38,269 nucleotides of DNA from Leptotrichia sp. oral taxon 879 str. F0557 (GCF_000469385.1 NZ_KI271332.1:1-38269), one strand, 5' to 3'. Shown: positions 7,512-15,947, numbered from the stretch's first letter. The notes: generated by a model from the letters alone, not told the origin. Translations and numbers: made by a program.

Positions 7512-8328
7512 GATTTTATATGTTTTTTTAGGATTAATTATAGTGTTTTTGGTGTATTCGCATTATGAATATCGGAATATAAAGATTAAAACAATTGAGA
7601 TAAAGTCTAAGGATTTACCAAAAGAGTTTGATGGAAAGAGAGTGCTGTTTGTAGCGGATTTTCAGTATGATACGATGGCACGGTATAATAGAAAACAGCA
7701 GAAAAAGGCGATTGAGCTGATTAATGCACAGAAGAAGGATATGATACTTCTGGGGGGAGATTATGCGACTTGGGAGAAAAATATTCCTAAGTTTTATGAG
7801 GATGCGAAGGATATAAGGATTCCAGAACTTGGAGTATATGCGATTTATGGGAATCATGAGTATCCAGGAGAAAAAGAAACGGCTGAAAATATGAAAAAAC
7901 TTGGATTTAATCTGCTCGTAAATGAAAATAGGAAAATAACAATAAATAATGAAAATATATATATTGCTGGAGTAACAGACTTGTGGCATGGAAAGCCTGA
8001 TGCGAAAAAAGCTCTTGAAGGATTGAAAAAAGAGGACTTTGTATTATTTTTGACTCACAATCCAGAATATTTTGAGGAAATGACAGGGAATGAGAAGGAA
8101 AAGGCGGATATGACGCTTGCTGGACATACTCACGGCGGACAGGTTACTTTCTTTGGGAAAATTATTATGTCGGCAATAAAGGATAAGAAGAAATATGGAT
8201 ATGGAATGAAGGAATATAATAACCATAAAATATACATTACTTCAGGATTAGGAGGGGCTTTTCTTGAAATGTTTATTAGATTTTTTGCACAGCCTGAGAT
8301 TGTGATTTTTGAGTTGAAGAGAATTTAG
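7486..8328 (+). CDS. Membrane-anchored metallophosphoesterase, YkuE/LpxG-like (paralogue 2)
   Basis: This 280-residue protein has an N-terminal membrane segment (about residues 7-23) and a calcineurin-like domain. Motifs are D58 in ADFQ, GGDYATW at 90-96, GNHEY, THNPE and AGHTHGGQ. As in its paralogues, the first motif has Gln in place of His. Here, in addition, GDxxD has become GDYAT and GNHD has become GNHE, so the metal site differs more from the family norm than in paralogue 1. TAAGGAG precedes the ATG, and the gene starts inside the upstream membrane protein gene. It is followed after 19 nt by the DUF4272 gene. Substrate unknown. Confidence 0.88.
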   Translation: MEGKSWILKILYVFLGLIIVFLVYSHYEYRNIKIKTIEIKSKDLPKEFDGKRVLFVADFQYDTMARYNRKQQKKAIELINAQKKDMILLGGDYATWEKNIPKFYEDAKDIRIPELGVYAIYGNHEYPGEKETAENMKKLGFNLLVNENRKITINNENIYIAGVTDLWHGKPDAKKALEGLKKEDFVLFLTHNPEYFEEMTGNEKEKADMTLAGHTHGGQVTFFGKIIMSAIKDKKKYGYGMKEYNNHKIYITSGLGGAFLEMFIRFFAQPEIVIFELKRI

Positions 8329-8347
8329 ATTTAGAAAGAGAGAAGAA

Positions 8348-9682
8348 ATGGGAATATTTGATTTTTTTAAAAAGAATAAGGAAGAAGAAATTCCTTTAAG
8401 GATAGCTAAAGATTTTCATTTTCATTCAGTTGTTGGAAAAAATGGGGATGGAATTGCACGAAAAATTGTTGAGTATTTTGGAGATAAAGTGGAAGAAGCG
8501 GTTGATACGCATAAAAATTTCGTGGATGAAGATGTTTTATCATATTTTGAAGGGGAAGATTCTGAAAAGGAATTTCCAATACAGGAGTGGACACGAATTT
8601 TTAGAATAAAATTAAAAGATGGTACAGAAATCAATGGGGAAATTGATGATAGTGAAATGGCTGCAAAATATGGCGCTGGGCTTGCAGAACATTTTTCAGA
8701 TGTGAATATAAAAGATGAAAATTTGAAGCAGATGTTATTGACTCAAATTGCATTTTTCAATTGCAGAACAAAATTAACGGCAACTTTTGATTTTTACAAA
8801 AGCGGGAAAAAGAAAAATGAAAAGATAAAACTATTGGATTTTATTTTGGGAGCAGGAAAAAGTTTTGATGGTTATTCGTTATTTAGTGCAGAAACTCTAT
8901 ATTCGCCTGATAAAAAAGTATTTGTTTCAAAAAAGATAGGAACAGAATTTAAAGAGTTTACACCGTTTATTCCTAAAGAATTGATTGATAATTTTGAAAT
9001 GACAGATGAAGATAATGCTAGAATGGCGAGAAGTATTGAAAAAATAAAGGCTGATGAATTACCATATCTTGAGAATATGCATACAAGCATTTCGGAGGCG
9101 AGGGCTGTTATTCCTGATAAAGAATTGATTATAAAAAGAGCAGCTGCAATACAGATGACAGGAATTGCATCAGAACTTTATAATGAAATGCAGGAAAATG
9201 CCAAAGAAAAAATCAAAGAGTTTTTGGAAATCTTTGAAAAGCAATACGGGATTAAAGAAGTTTTGACTAATGAAGAAAAAAATTATCTTGAAAAATACAC
9301 AGATGATGTAAGAATAAATTCAGAATATAATTGGCGTTATGAATGTCCACCAGTACTGCTATGGGCTTTATCATTACAAGAATTAACAGATTTGAGTACA
9401 ATTTGCAATGTTAAGGGAACAATAGAATATTTTATGGAAAATGATTTAGAAACGTTGATGAATAAAGCAGAATTACGTTCAAAAGATGAAATAATGGATA
9501 TGCTTGATTATTTGTACAGGCTTAACTGGAGTGCAGTGGAACTGAGAATACGTCCTGAAAATCATAATAACAAGAAATTCCCTTATGATGAAAGTATTAT
9601 TCATTTCAGAAGATTGGCATTAGAATGGCTTGTACAGCCTGAAAAAAGTATTGAGGATGTTGAAGCGGAGATGCATACTTAG
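8348..9682 (+). CDS. DUF4272 domain-containing protein with an extra N-terminal domain
   Basis: The protein is 444 residues. The C-terminal half, from about residue 225, carries the DUF4272 pattern: RAAAIQMTG, CPPVLLWAL, LRSKDEIMDMLDYLYRLNWS and ERR-like FRRLALEWLVQ. The first ~215 residues form a separate region (IFRIKLKDGTEINGEID ... LLTQIAFFNCRTKLTATFDF ... SAETLYSPDKKVFVSKKIG...FKEFTPF). A stand-alone relative of this region is encoded at 20991-21578. There is no signal peptide or membrane segment. DUF4272 has no proven function. The ribosome site is AGAGAG. It is probably transcribed with the phosphoesterase upstream. Confidence 0.85.
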   Translation: MGIFDFFKKNKEEEIPLRIAKDFHFHSVVGKNGDGIARKIVEYFGDKVEEAVDTHKNFVDEDVLSYFEGEDSEKEFPIQEWTRIFRIKLKDGTEINGEIDDSEMAAKYGAGLAEHFSDVNIKDENLKQMLLTQIAFFNCRTKLTATFDFYKSGKKKNEKIKLLDFILGAGKSFDGYSLFSAETLYSPDKKVFVSKKIGTEFKEFTPFIPKELIDNFEMTDEDNARMARSIEKIKADELPYLENMHTSISEARAVIPDKELIIKRAAAIQMTGIASELYNEMQENAKEKIKEFLEIFEKQYGIKEVLTNEEKNYLEKYTDDVRINSEYNWRYECPPVLLWALSLQELTDLSTICNVKGTIEYFMENDLETLMNKAELRSKDEIMDMLDYLYRLNWSAVELRIRPENHNNKKFPYDESIIHFRRLALEWLVQPEKSIEDVEAEMHT

Positions 9683-9773
9683 AAAATTTATTATAAACTT
9701 TTTGAAACACTAGAATATGAATGTTATTATTGAAAAATAAGAGAAGTATGAAATTTTGAAAGGAGTTAAATTG

Positions 9774-10154
9774 ATGAGAAAAAATATAAGTGGAAATTCT
9801 CCATGGGAGGACATTGTAGGATATTCGAGAGCAGTAAGGATAGGAAATATTTTTGAAATAGCAGGAACAACAGCCGTTAAGGATGGAAAGCCTTATGCAG
9901 TAGGAAATGCCTATGAACAGACAAAATATATTCTTGAAAATATAAAAAAACTTCTTGAAAAGGAAGGATTGGGGTTAAAAAATGTTATTAGAACAAGAAT
10001 GTTTGTTACAGATATTTCAAAATGGGAAGAATATGGAAAAGCACATGGAGAATTTTTTAGGGACATTAAACCAGTTGCAACAATGGTAGAGGTGTCTTCA
10101 TTAATTGATAAGGAATTGATGATAGAAATAGAAGTAAGTGCAGTTGTTGATTAA
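9774..10154 (+). CDS. RidA/YjgF family protein lacking the usual active-site arginine
   Basis: This 126-residue Rid-fold protein is complete from the N-terminal SG..PWE to the C-terminal VEVSSLIDKELMIEIEVSAV. RidA proteins hydrolyse reactive enamine/imine intermediates using an Arg in the P-A-R-S/T-x-V-E-V motif. Here the motif reads PVATMVEV, with Ala102 in that place, so it resembles the Rid subgroups without the deaminase arginine. I start at ATG 9774, with AGGAG at 9761-9765; the in-frame TTG at 9756 lies ahead of this ribosome site. No obvious functional partner is adjacent; it sits between the DUF4272 gene and the third phosphoesterase. Confidence 0.9.
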   Translation: MRKNISGNSPWEDIVGYSRAVRIGNIFEIAGTTAVKDGKPYAVGNAYEQTKYILENIKKLLEKEGLGLKNVIRTRMFVTDISKWEEYGKAHGEFFRDIKPVATMVEVSSLIDKELMIEIEVSAVVD

Positions 10155-10222
10155 GAAATAAATAGAAAAGTTATAAATCTCAAAATTAGAGAGAAAATAA
10201 AACAATTGAAAAGGAAAATTTT

Positions 10223-11065
10223 ATGATAACTAAAAAAACAGTATTTTCAGTTTTAGGAATTTTAGCAATATTTTTTATAATCTGCCTAATTTATGCACAT
10301 TATGAATATACACAGCTCAAGGTCAGAACGATAGAAATTGCTTCAAAAGATATTCCACAAGAATTTGATGGAAAGAAGATTGTCTTTGCGGCAGATTTTC
10401 AACTAGATACTTATGCGAGATTTAATCAGAAGCAGCTTGACAGGATTATTGATTTGATAAACAAGCAGGAAAAGGATATTATAATTCTGGGTGGTGACTA
10501 TACTAACTGGACTGGTAAAATTCCACGATTTTACAAAGGAATGGAAAAGTTGGAAAAGCCTAAATATGGAATTTATGCAGTTTTGGGAAATCATGATTAT
10601 AATTCTGTGGAAAAAAATATGGCTGGACTGAAAAGCCTTGGGTACAAAGTGCTGGTAAATGAAAATGACAAAATAACAGTAAATAACCAGAGTATCTACA
10701 TTTCAGCAGTTGACGATTTACTAAAAGGGAAACCTGATGCACAGAAGGCGCTTAATGGCATAAAAAAAGATGATTTTAATATCTTCATCACACATAATCC
10801 TGATTATTTTGAAGAAATGACAAATGAACAGAAAGAAAGATCAGATATGACTTTGGCAGGACATACTCACGGTGGACAGATAACATTGTTCGGATTGATA
10901 TTATGGGCGGAAATTAAGCATCCTTGGAAATACGGATATGGATTAAAGGAATATGATGGACATAAAATTTATACTACTTCAGGTGTTGGTGGTGGAGCAT
11001 TTGAAATGTTCATAAGATTTTTTGCACAGCCTGAAATTGTGGTGCTAAAATTGAAAAAAATTTAA
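10223..11065 (+). CDS. Membrane-anchored metallophosphoesterase, YkuE/LpxG-like (paralogue 3)
   Basis: This 280-residue protein has an N-terminal membrane segment (about residues 7-24) and the motifs ADFQ, GGDYTNW, GNHDY, THNPD and AGHTHGGQ. It shares the Gln-for-His change in the first metal motif with both paralogues, and has Asn where GDxxD has its second Asp. Outside the motifs, the IPKEFDGK/IPQEFDGK, HYEY and KYGYG...Y.GHK.Y.TSG.GG segments are shared by all three. AAGGA precedes the ATG. It ends 85 nt before the eight-gene operon, and the intervening DNA contains a probable -10 element, so it is probably not part of that operon. Confidence 0.88.
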   Translation: MITKKTVFSVLGILAIFFIICLIYAHYEYTQLKVRTIEIASKDIPQEFDGKKIVFAADFQLDTYARFNQKQLDRIIDLINKQEKDIIILGGDYTNWTGKIPRFYKGMEKLEKPKYGIYAVLGNHDYNSVEKNMAGLKSLGYKVLVNENDKITVNNQSIYISAVDDLLKGKPDAQKALNGIKKDDFNIFITHNPDYFEEMTNEQKERSDMTLAGHTHGGQITLFGLILWAEIKHPWKYGYGLKEYDGHKIYTTSGVGGGAFEMFIRFFAQPEIVVLKLKKI

Positions 11066-11077
11066 ATATATACGGAA

Positions 11078-11130
11078 AATCAAATAAATAAAGTACTATA
11101 ATAGTTTGTTGGCGGCCAGATTATTTGATT
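11078..11130 (+). promoter_or_regulatory. Inverted repeat flanking a -10 element before the eight-gene operon
   Basis: AATCAAATAA at 11078-11087 and TTATTTGATT at 11121-11130 are perfect 10-bp inverted arms. Between them lie TATAAT (11097-11102) and the small palindrome TGGCGGCCA (11110-11118), unusually GC-rich for this DNA. No good -35 hexamer is seen at the expected distance. The layout fits a promoter overlapped by an operator, or an RNA hairpin in the leader. Function is inferred. Confidence 0.45.
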
Positions 11131-11150
11131 ATGAATAGGATGAATAAATA

Positions 11151-11924
11151 ATGGAAAAAATTTTAATAACAGGAGCAAGTTCAGGAATTGGAAAAGAATT
11201 GGCAAAAAAATTAGCAATTAAAAGTAAAAAAATGTATTTGCTGGCAAGATCTTCTGACAAACTGAATTTATTGAAAAAAGAACTGGAAGAAAAAAATCCC
11301 TTAATTGAATGTATTTGTATAGAATATGATTTAACAGATATAGATAATTTAGGAAATATTGTTGAAAATTGTGATGTTGATTTGGTTATTAATTGTGCTG
11401 GTTTTGGAAAAATTACAGATTTTTTGAAATTGAGTGATAAGGAAGATTTTGATACTGTGAATGTGAATTTCGTTTCTCCATTAATTTTAACAAAAAAATT
11501 TTTAGAAAAATTTTTGCAAAAAGGGAAAGGAATAATTTTAAACGTATGTTCAACAGGTGCTTTATACCAGCATCCATATATGGCAGTTTATAGTTCGGCA
11601 AAATCTGCATTATTACATTATTCTTTGGCATTAGATGAAGAATTGGGACATAAAAATAAAGATGTGAGAGTTTTATCAGTTTGCCCCGGCCCAACGGAAA
11701 GTAATTTTTTTGATAAGAATACGCAGGAAAAATTCGGAAGTTCTCAAAAATTTATGATGAGTTCGGAAGAAACGGCGAAAAAAATTATAAAAGCAATGGA
11801 AAAGGGGAAAAGATTTTCCATTATTGGCTTTAGGAATAGAGTGTCCATGTTTTTAATAAATTTATTGCCAATTTCGTTACAGCTAAGGTTAGCAGGATTA
11901 GTCTTGAAAAAGGTGATTAAATGA
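11151..11924 (+). CDS. Short-chain dehydrogenase/reductase (SDR), first gene of the lipid-like operon
   Basis: A classical SDR of 257 residues. It has the nucleotide-binding TGASSGIG at 7-14, NCAG at 81-84, and the catalytic Ser134, Tyr147 and Lys151 (CSTGAL...YSSAK). The C-terminal 30 residues (MFLINLLPISLQLRLAGLVLKK) are hydrophobic and could associate with the membrane, as in SDRs acting on lipids. It reduces or oxidises a carbonyl/alcohol with NAD(P); in this operon a beta-keto or ketone intermediate of an acyl product is the likely substrate (inference). Its stop overlaps the next start in an ATGA arrangement. The first gene of eight. Confidence 0.92.
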   Translation: MEKILITGASSGIGKELAKKLAIKSKKMYLLARSSDKLNLLKKELEEKNPLIECICIEYDLTDIDNLGNIVENCDVDLVINCAGFGKITDFLKLSDKEDFDTVNVNFVSPLILTKKFLEKFLQKGKGIILNVCSTGALYQHPYMAVYSSAKSALLHYSLALDEELGHKNKDVRVLSVCPGPTESNFFDKNTQEKFGSSQKFMMSSEETAKKIIKAMEKGKRFSIIGFRNRVSMFLINLLPISLQLRLAGLVLKKVIK

Positions 11925-13099
11925 CAGTATTGTTTAATTTTTTCTTGATATTTGCAGTAATCTTGCTCATTTTAAAATTAATATTTTCTTTTATTTACTT
12001 TAAAAGAATAAATAGTCTAGAAAAAAATAAGATAGATGAGAGCAAATACACAGTAGTTCAACCTATTTTGTCTGGAGATACAAGATTGGAAGATGATTTG
12101 TCTGCCAATTTAAAAAATACTGATGACATGAAATTTATTTGGCTTGTTGATAAAAGTGATTCTTTGGCAAGACAGACAGTTGAAAATATTTTAAAAAATA
12201 AAAATTATTCTAGCAGAGTAGAAGTGTATTACTTAGATGATGTTCCGCAAGAAGTAAATCCAAAAGTATTTAAATTATCGCAAGCTGTAAAGAAAATAAA
12301 AACGGAATATACGGTAATTTTAGATGATGATGCAGTTATTGACAGAAAAAAACTGGATGAATTAAGTATTCATGAAAAAGATAAGGCTGAATGGATAGTA
12401 ACAGGGATTCCTTATAATTATAATATTAAAGGCTTCTATTCAAAATTAATCTCGGCTTTTATAAATTCTAATTCTATTTTTTCATACTTTTCTATGTCTT
12501 TTTTAAAGGAAAATAAGACTATAAATGGAATGTTTTATATTTTAAGGACTGATATTTTAAAAAAATATTTTGCTTTTGAAGAGATAAAATATTGGCTATG
12601 TGATGATTTGGCACTTGCAACTTACTTACTTTCTAAAAATGTAAAAATTATACAAAGTACCATTTTTTGCAATGTGAGAAATACTGTTCCAAATTTTAGA
12701 AAATATATTCTTCTTATGAAAAGATGGCTTTTATTTAGCAATGTTTATATGAAAAATGCATTTTCCATTAAATTTTTATTTATAATATTATTGCCTGTAT
12801 TCTTACCAGCTATTCTATTATTTTTAAGTTTTTATTTGGGAATAAATCATTTTATCATGATAATAGTGCTATTTGTAGGAAAGGTTGGATTGTTCCATAT
12901 AGTGAGATTATTTATTTATCAGTCAGAAATACAAAAGAAAGGTAATTTTTTTCATAAGGCTGATGAATTGCCGTATGAGTTAGCAAGTGAATTTTTATTG
13001 CCTTTTATACTTGTCTATACTCTTTTAACACCGCCTATGATTATATGGAGAAATAAAAAAATTAGAGTTAAAGATGGGAAAATACATTATGAAGTTTAA
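11921..13099 (+). CDS. Membrane glycosyltransferase, ceramide glucosyltransferase-like (GT2/GT21)
   Basis: The protein is 392 residues, with an N-terminal membrane segment (about 5-27), a GT-A domain and hydrophobic segments at about 275-320 and 350-375. The motifs resemble GT21 ceramide glucosyltransferase: LDDDAVID at 134-141 (DxD, sugar nucleotide and metal), CDDLALATYLL at 227-237 (catalytic Asp), and RW at 268-269 in the Q/RxxRW position (Leu265 instead of Q/R). The C-terminal PPMIIWRNKKIRV...G also fits. Known relatives transfer a sugar to a lipid alcohol such as ceramide or diacylglycerol. Here the acceptor is probably the lipid made by the neighbouring enzymes (inference). AAAGGTGA ribosome site; 4-nt overlap with the SDR gene. 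Confidence 0.85.
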   Translation: MTVLFNFFLIFAVILLILKLIFSFIYFKRINSLEKNKIDESKYTVVQPILSGDTRLEDDLSANLKNTDDMKFIWLVDKSDSLARQTVENILKNKNYSSRVEVYYLDDVPQEVNPKVFKLSQAVKKIKTEYTVILDDDAVIDRKKLDELSIHEKDKAEWIVTGIPYNYNIKGFYSKLISAFINSNSIFSYFSMSFLKENKTINGMFYILRTDILKKYFAFEEIKYWLCDDLALATYLLSKNVKIIQSTIFCNVRNTVPNFRKYILLMKRWLLFSNVYMKNAFSIKFLFIILLPVFLPAILLFLSFYLGINHFIMIIVLFVGKVGLFHIVRLFIYQSEIQKKGNFFHKADELPYELASEFLLPFILVYTLLTPPMIIWRNKKIRVKDGKIHYEV

Positions 13100-13715
13100 C
13101 GACTATTTAGAAAAGCTGGAAAGTCTTGATGTTTCAAAAACTTTTTTAAAAGAAGATAAAATTGTCTTTTTTATAAGTGGAAGCAGTAATTTTAAAACAG
13201 CTGCCTTAGGACAAGAAAGATTTGAGATTTTAAATATTTTTCAGCAATTTGGATATAAAATTATAAATTCAAATTTTCCATATAATGAAGACTTTGAACA
13301 TGATAAATATGAAGATATGAGTATTTTTAAAGCAAGTTTATCAAATATTGTTTATTATTCTGGCACTCTTTTTAATAAAAAATTTAAACAGGAGATTTTG
13401 AGACATTTAGAGCCTGCTAAGCATTTAAAAGATGTGATAGTTATTTCTTTAAGCTCAGGCTTAAATGTTTGGAATAAATTTATGGATTTAGCAAATTATG
13501 ATAATGAGAATATTACGATGTTTGCTTTAGGACCTGTAGCGAAAGGTTATGGAAACTTGAAAAATACAGTAGTTATTAAGGGAAGTTTAGATATTTACAG
13601 CTGGCTTCTAGATTTTCACAAGACTGATAGAATTGTAAATTGTAGACATTTGGAATATTTTAAGGATAGAAAGGTAAAAGAAATAATTTATGAATACTTA
13701 CAAGGAAAAAATTGA
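13089..13715 (+). CDS. Protein of unknown function within the lipid-like operon
   Basis: A soluble protein of 208 residues from ATG 13089 (213 if the in-frame ATG at 13074 is used; neither has a strong ribosome site). It overlaps the end of the upstream glycosyltransferase gene and the start of the next one. I do not recognise the family. Visible features are a strand-like VFFISGSSNFKTAALGQERF near the N-terminus, VIVISLSSGLNVWNKFM in the middle and ITMFALGPVAKGYGNLKNTV after it. These alternate like a Rossmann-type alpha/beta fold, but I see no GxSxG, HxH or other catalytic signature. The overlaps on both sides argue that it belongs to the pathway. Confidence 0.8.
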   Translation: MKFNDYLEKLESLDVSKTFLKEDKIVFFISGSSNFKTAALGQERFEILNIFQQFGYKIINSNFPYNEDFEHDKYEDMSIFKASLSNIVYYSGTLFNKKFKQEILRHLEPAKHLKDVIVISLSSGLNVWNKFMDLANYDNENITMFALGPVAKGYGNLKNTVVIKGSLDIYSWLLDFHKTDRIVNCRHLEYFKDRKVKEIIYEYLQGKN

Positions 13716-14961
13716 AATTGCAGTTGTTGCTCCTCCTTTTAGCGGACATCTCTATCCAGCTTTAGAGTTAGTTCTCCCTCTATTAAAGGAAAAGGACAAA
13801 TACAATATCTGTATTTATACAGGTTGTCAAAAAGAGGAAGTTGTAAAGAAACTTGGATTTCCTGTAAAAGTTTTCCTTAGAGATAAGCCTACTGTTTTTG
13901 AAAAAATATCTGATACAGATAAACAGACTAATCTTCGGATTATATATAAGCAATTTAAAGAAAATATGGGACTTATGCCAGAAATAATAAGAGAAATGGA
14001 AGATTTTTTTTCTGAAAGAAAACCTGACATAGTTATAGCAGATTTTACAGCCGTTCCAGTAGGATTTGTGTGCGAAAAAAATAATATCCCTTGGATTACA
14101 AGCATTCCGACACCATTTGCAATAGAAAGCAGGACAACAACTCCTTCTTATATGGGAGGACTATATCCAAGAGATAATTTTTTATTCAAACTAAGAGATA
14201 GTATATCAAGAAATGTTGTCAGAAATTTTAAAAGAATGGTTTGTTTTATTTTAAAAAATCAATTAAGACAATTTAATTTCACTTTGTACAACGAAAAAGG
14301 TGAAGAAAATATTTATTCTCCATATTCCATACTAGGTTTAGGCATGAAAGAGATTGAATTTAGAGATGATTTTCCAAGTCAATTTTCTTGGGCTGGGCCT
14401 TGCTGTTCGTCCCTTTTTAAAAATAGTGTACAATTTGAAAATAATAAAAAATTTGAAAAAACTGTATTTTTAACTAATGGAACGCATCTGAAATGGGCTA
14501 AAAAGTCAATAATTGAGCTGGCAAAAGAACTTTCAAAAATCTATCCTGAATTTCTGTTCGTAGTCTCATTGGGAAGTTATTTAGAAAAAGATAAGGGTAT
14601 TGTAAAGGAAAATAATTTATACATTTATCATTATTTAGATTATGATGAAATTTTGCCCAAGATAGATTATGTTATTCATCATGGTGGAGCAGGAATACTC
14701 TATTCGTGTATAAAATATAATAAACCTGCTGTTATTGTTCCTCATGATTATGACCAGTTTGATTATGTAGTAAGGGCTGATTTAGCTAAAATTGGAATAC
14801 CAGCTAAATTAAAATCAAGAAAGTCCATTTTAAAGGCTTTTAAGAAAATGCTAAAAAGAGAAGAATGGAACAATTTGGAAAAATTATCAAAAGAATTTAA
14901 TAATTATTTACCAAGTGAAATGTTGAAAAAAGAAATTGACAGGCTGTTAAAAGGAGGATAG
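13690..14961 (+). CDS. UDP-glycosyltransferase-like protein (GT1, MGT/zeaxanthin-GT type)
   Basis: This 423-residue GT-B protein has an N-terminal IAVVAPPFSGHLYPALEL (acceptor domain; the SGH...P signature of macrolide and carotenoid glucosyltransferases). In the C-terminal donor domain VIHHGGAGILYSCIKYNKP is followed by VPHDYDQFDYVVRADLAKIGI, equivalent to the HGG.gt..eal..G.P...P...DQ..nA motif of GT1. It should transfer a sugar from a nucleotide donor to a small hydrophobic acceptor. Together with the GT21-like enzyme it implies two sugar transfers, or a sugar on each end, in the product (inference). It overlaps the unknown gene by 26 nt and ends 2 nt before the next gene. Confidence 0.88.
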   Translation: MNTYKEKIEIAVVAPPFSGHLYPALELVLPLLKEKDKYNICIYTGCQKEEVVKKLGFPVKVFLRDKPTVFEKISDTDKQTNLRIIYKQFKENMGLMPEIIREMEDFFSERKPDIVIADFTAVPVGFVCEKNNIPWITSIPTPFAIESRTTTPSYMGGLYPRDNFLFKLRDSISRNVVRNFKRMVCFILKNQLRQFNFTLYNEKGEENIYSPYSILGLGMKEIEFRDDFPSQFSWAGPCCSSLFKNSVQFENNKKFEKTVFLTNGTHLKWAKKSIIELAKELSKIYPEFLFVVSLGSYLEKDKGIVKENNLYIYHYLDYDEILPKIDYVIHHGGAGILYSCIKYNKPAVIVPHDYDQFDYVVRADLAKIGIPAKLKSRKSILKAFKKMLKREEWNNLEKLSKEFNNYLPSEMLKKEIDRLLKGG

Positions 14962-14963
14962 CG

Positions 14964-15947
14964 ATGAAGGTTTTAATCACAGGGGCAACTGGTTTTCTAG
15001 GAAAATATATAGTTGAAGAATTAAAAAATAATGGTTATCAGGTTGTTGCATTTGGAAGAAATGAGAAAATTGGCAAGACTTTGATTGACAGTAATGTTGA
15101 GTTTTTTAAGGGAGATATAGAAAATAAGGAAGATTTGCTAGGAGCTTTGCAAGGATGCAGTGCGGTAATTCATGCTGCGGCATTATCTACAGTTTGGGGT
15201 AAATGGAGCAATTTTTATAAGGTAAATGTGTTAGGAACTCGAAATATTGTTGAAATTTGTGAGAAGCAAGGCTTAAAATTAGTTTTTGTTTCATCTCCCA
15301 GCATATATGCTGGGGCAAAGGATCAGCTGGATGTTAAGGAAAATGAGGCTCCAAAGGATAATAACCTTAATTTTTATATAAAAAGTAAAATTATGGCAGA
15401 AAATATAATCAAGAATTCCAAGCTAAATTATATGATAATTCGCCCACGTGGATTATTTGGAATCGGAGATACAAGCATAATTCCAAGACTTCTAGATTTG
15501 AATAAAAAAATGGGAATACCTCTTTTTGTTGATGGAAAACAAAAAGTCGATGTAACTTGTGTTGAAAATGTTGCCTATGCTTTAAGGCTGGCACTAGAAA
15601 ATGAAAAGTATTCACGGCAGACTTATAATATAACAAATGATGAGCCGATAGAATTTAAGGAAATTTTGACATTGTTCTTTAACGAGATGGGAACAGAAGG
15701 CAAATATTTAAAATGGAACTACAGACTAATTTTAACTTTGGTTTCAATTTTAGAAAAAATTTATAAACTTTTCGGAATTGTGAAAGAGCCTCCTCTTACC
15801 AAATATACCCTATATTTAATGAAATACAGCCAGACTTTGAATATTGACAAGGCAAAAAAAGAATTAGGGTATTATCCGCAAATATCTGTTCTTGAAGGAG
15901 TAAAAAAATATGTTAAGCACATCAGAGAAAATGATAGAAAAAGTTGA
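14964..15947 (+). CDS. NAD(P)-dependent reductase, OleD/3beta-HSD-like (extended SDR)
   Basis: This 327-residue extended SDR has GATGFLG at 7-13 for NAD(P), SSPSIYAG at 110-117 and the catalytic pair Tyr138/Lys142 (YIKSK). DVTCVENVAYALRLAL and the C-terminal GYYPQISVLEGVK are typical of the 3beta-hydroxysteroid dehydrogenase/OleD group. OleD reduces the 2-alkyl-3-keto acid in bacterial olefin synthesis, and CerR-type relatives reduce ketosphingoid lipids. A keto-acyl reduction is therefore the likely step (inference). It has the strongest ribosome site in the operon (AAAGGAGG) and starts 2 nt after the previous gene. Confidence 0.88.
   Translation: MKVLITGATGFLGKYIVEELKNNGYQVVAFGRNEKIGKTLIDSNVEFFKGDIENKEDLLGALQGCSAVIHAAALSTVWGKWSNFYKVNVLGTRNIVEICEKQGLKLVFVSSPSIYAGAKDQLDVKENEAPKDNNLNFYIKSKIMAENIIKNSKLNYMIIRPRGLFGIGDTSIIPRLLDLNKKMGIPLFVDGKQKVDVTCVENVAYALRLALENEKYSRQTYNITNDEPIEFKEILTLFFNEMGTEGKYLKWNYRLILTLVSILEKIYKLFGIVKEPPLTKYTLYLMKYSQTLNIDKAKKELGYYPQISVLEGVKKYVKHIRENDRKS

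Noticed and set aside
11413-11694. Minus-strand open frame of 93 codons inside the SDR gene
   Set aside because: The SDR frame has full catalytic motifs; the opposite frame is a shadow.
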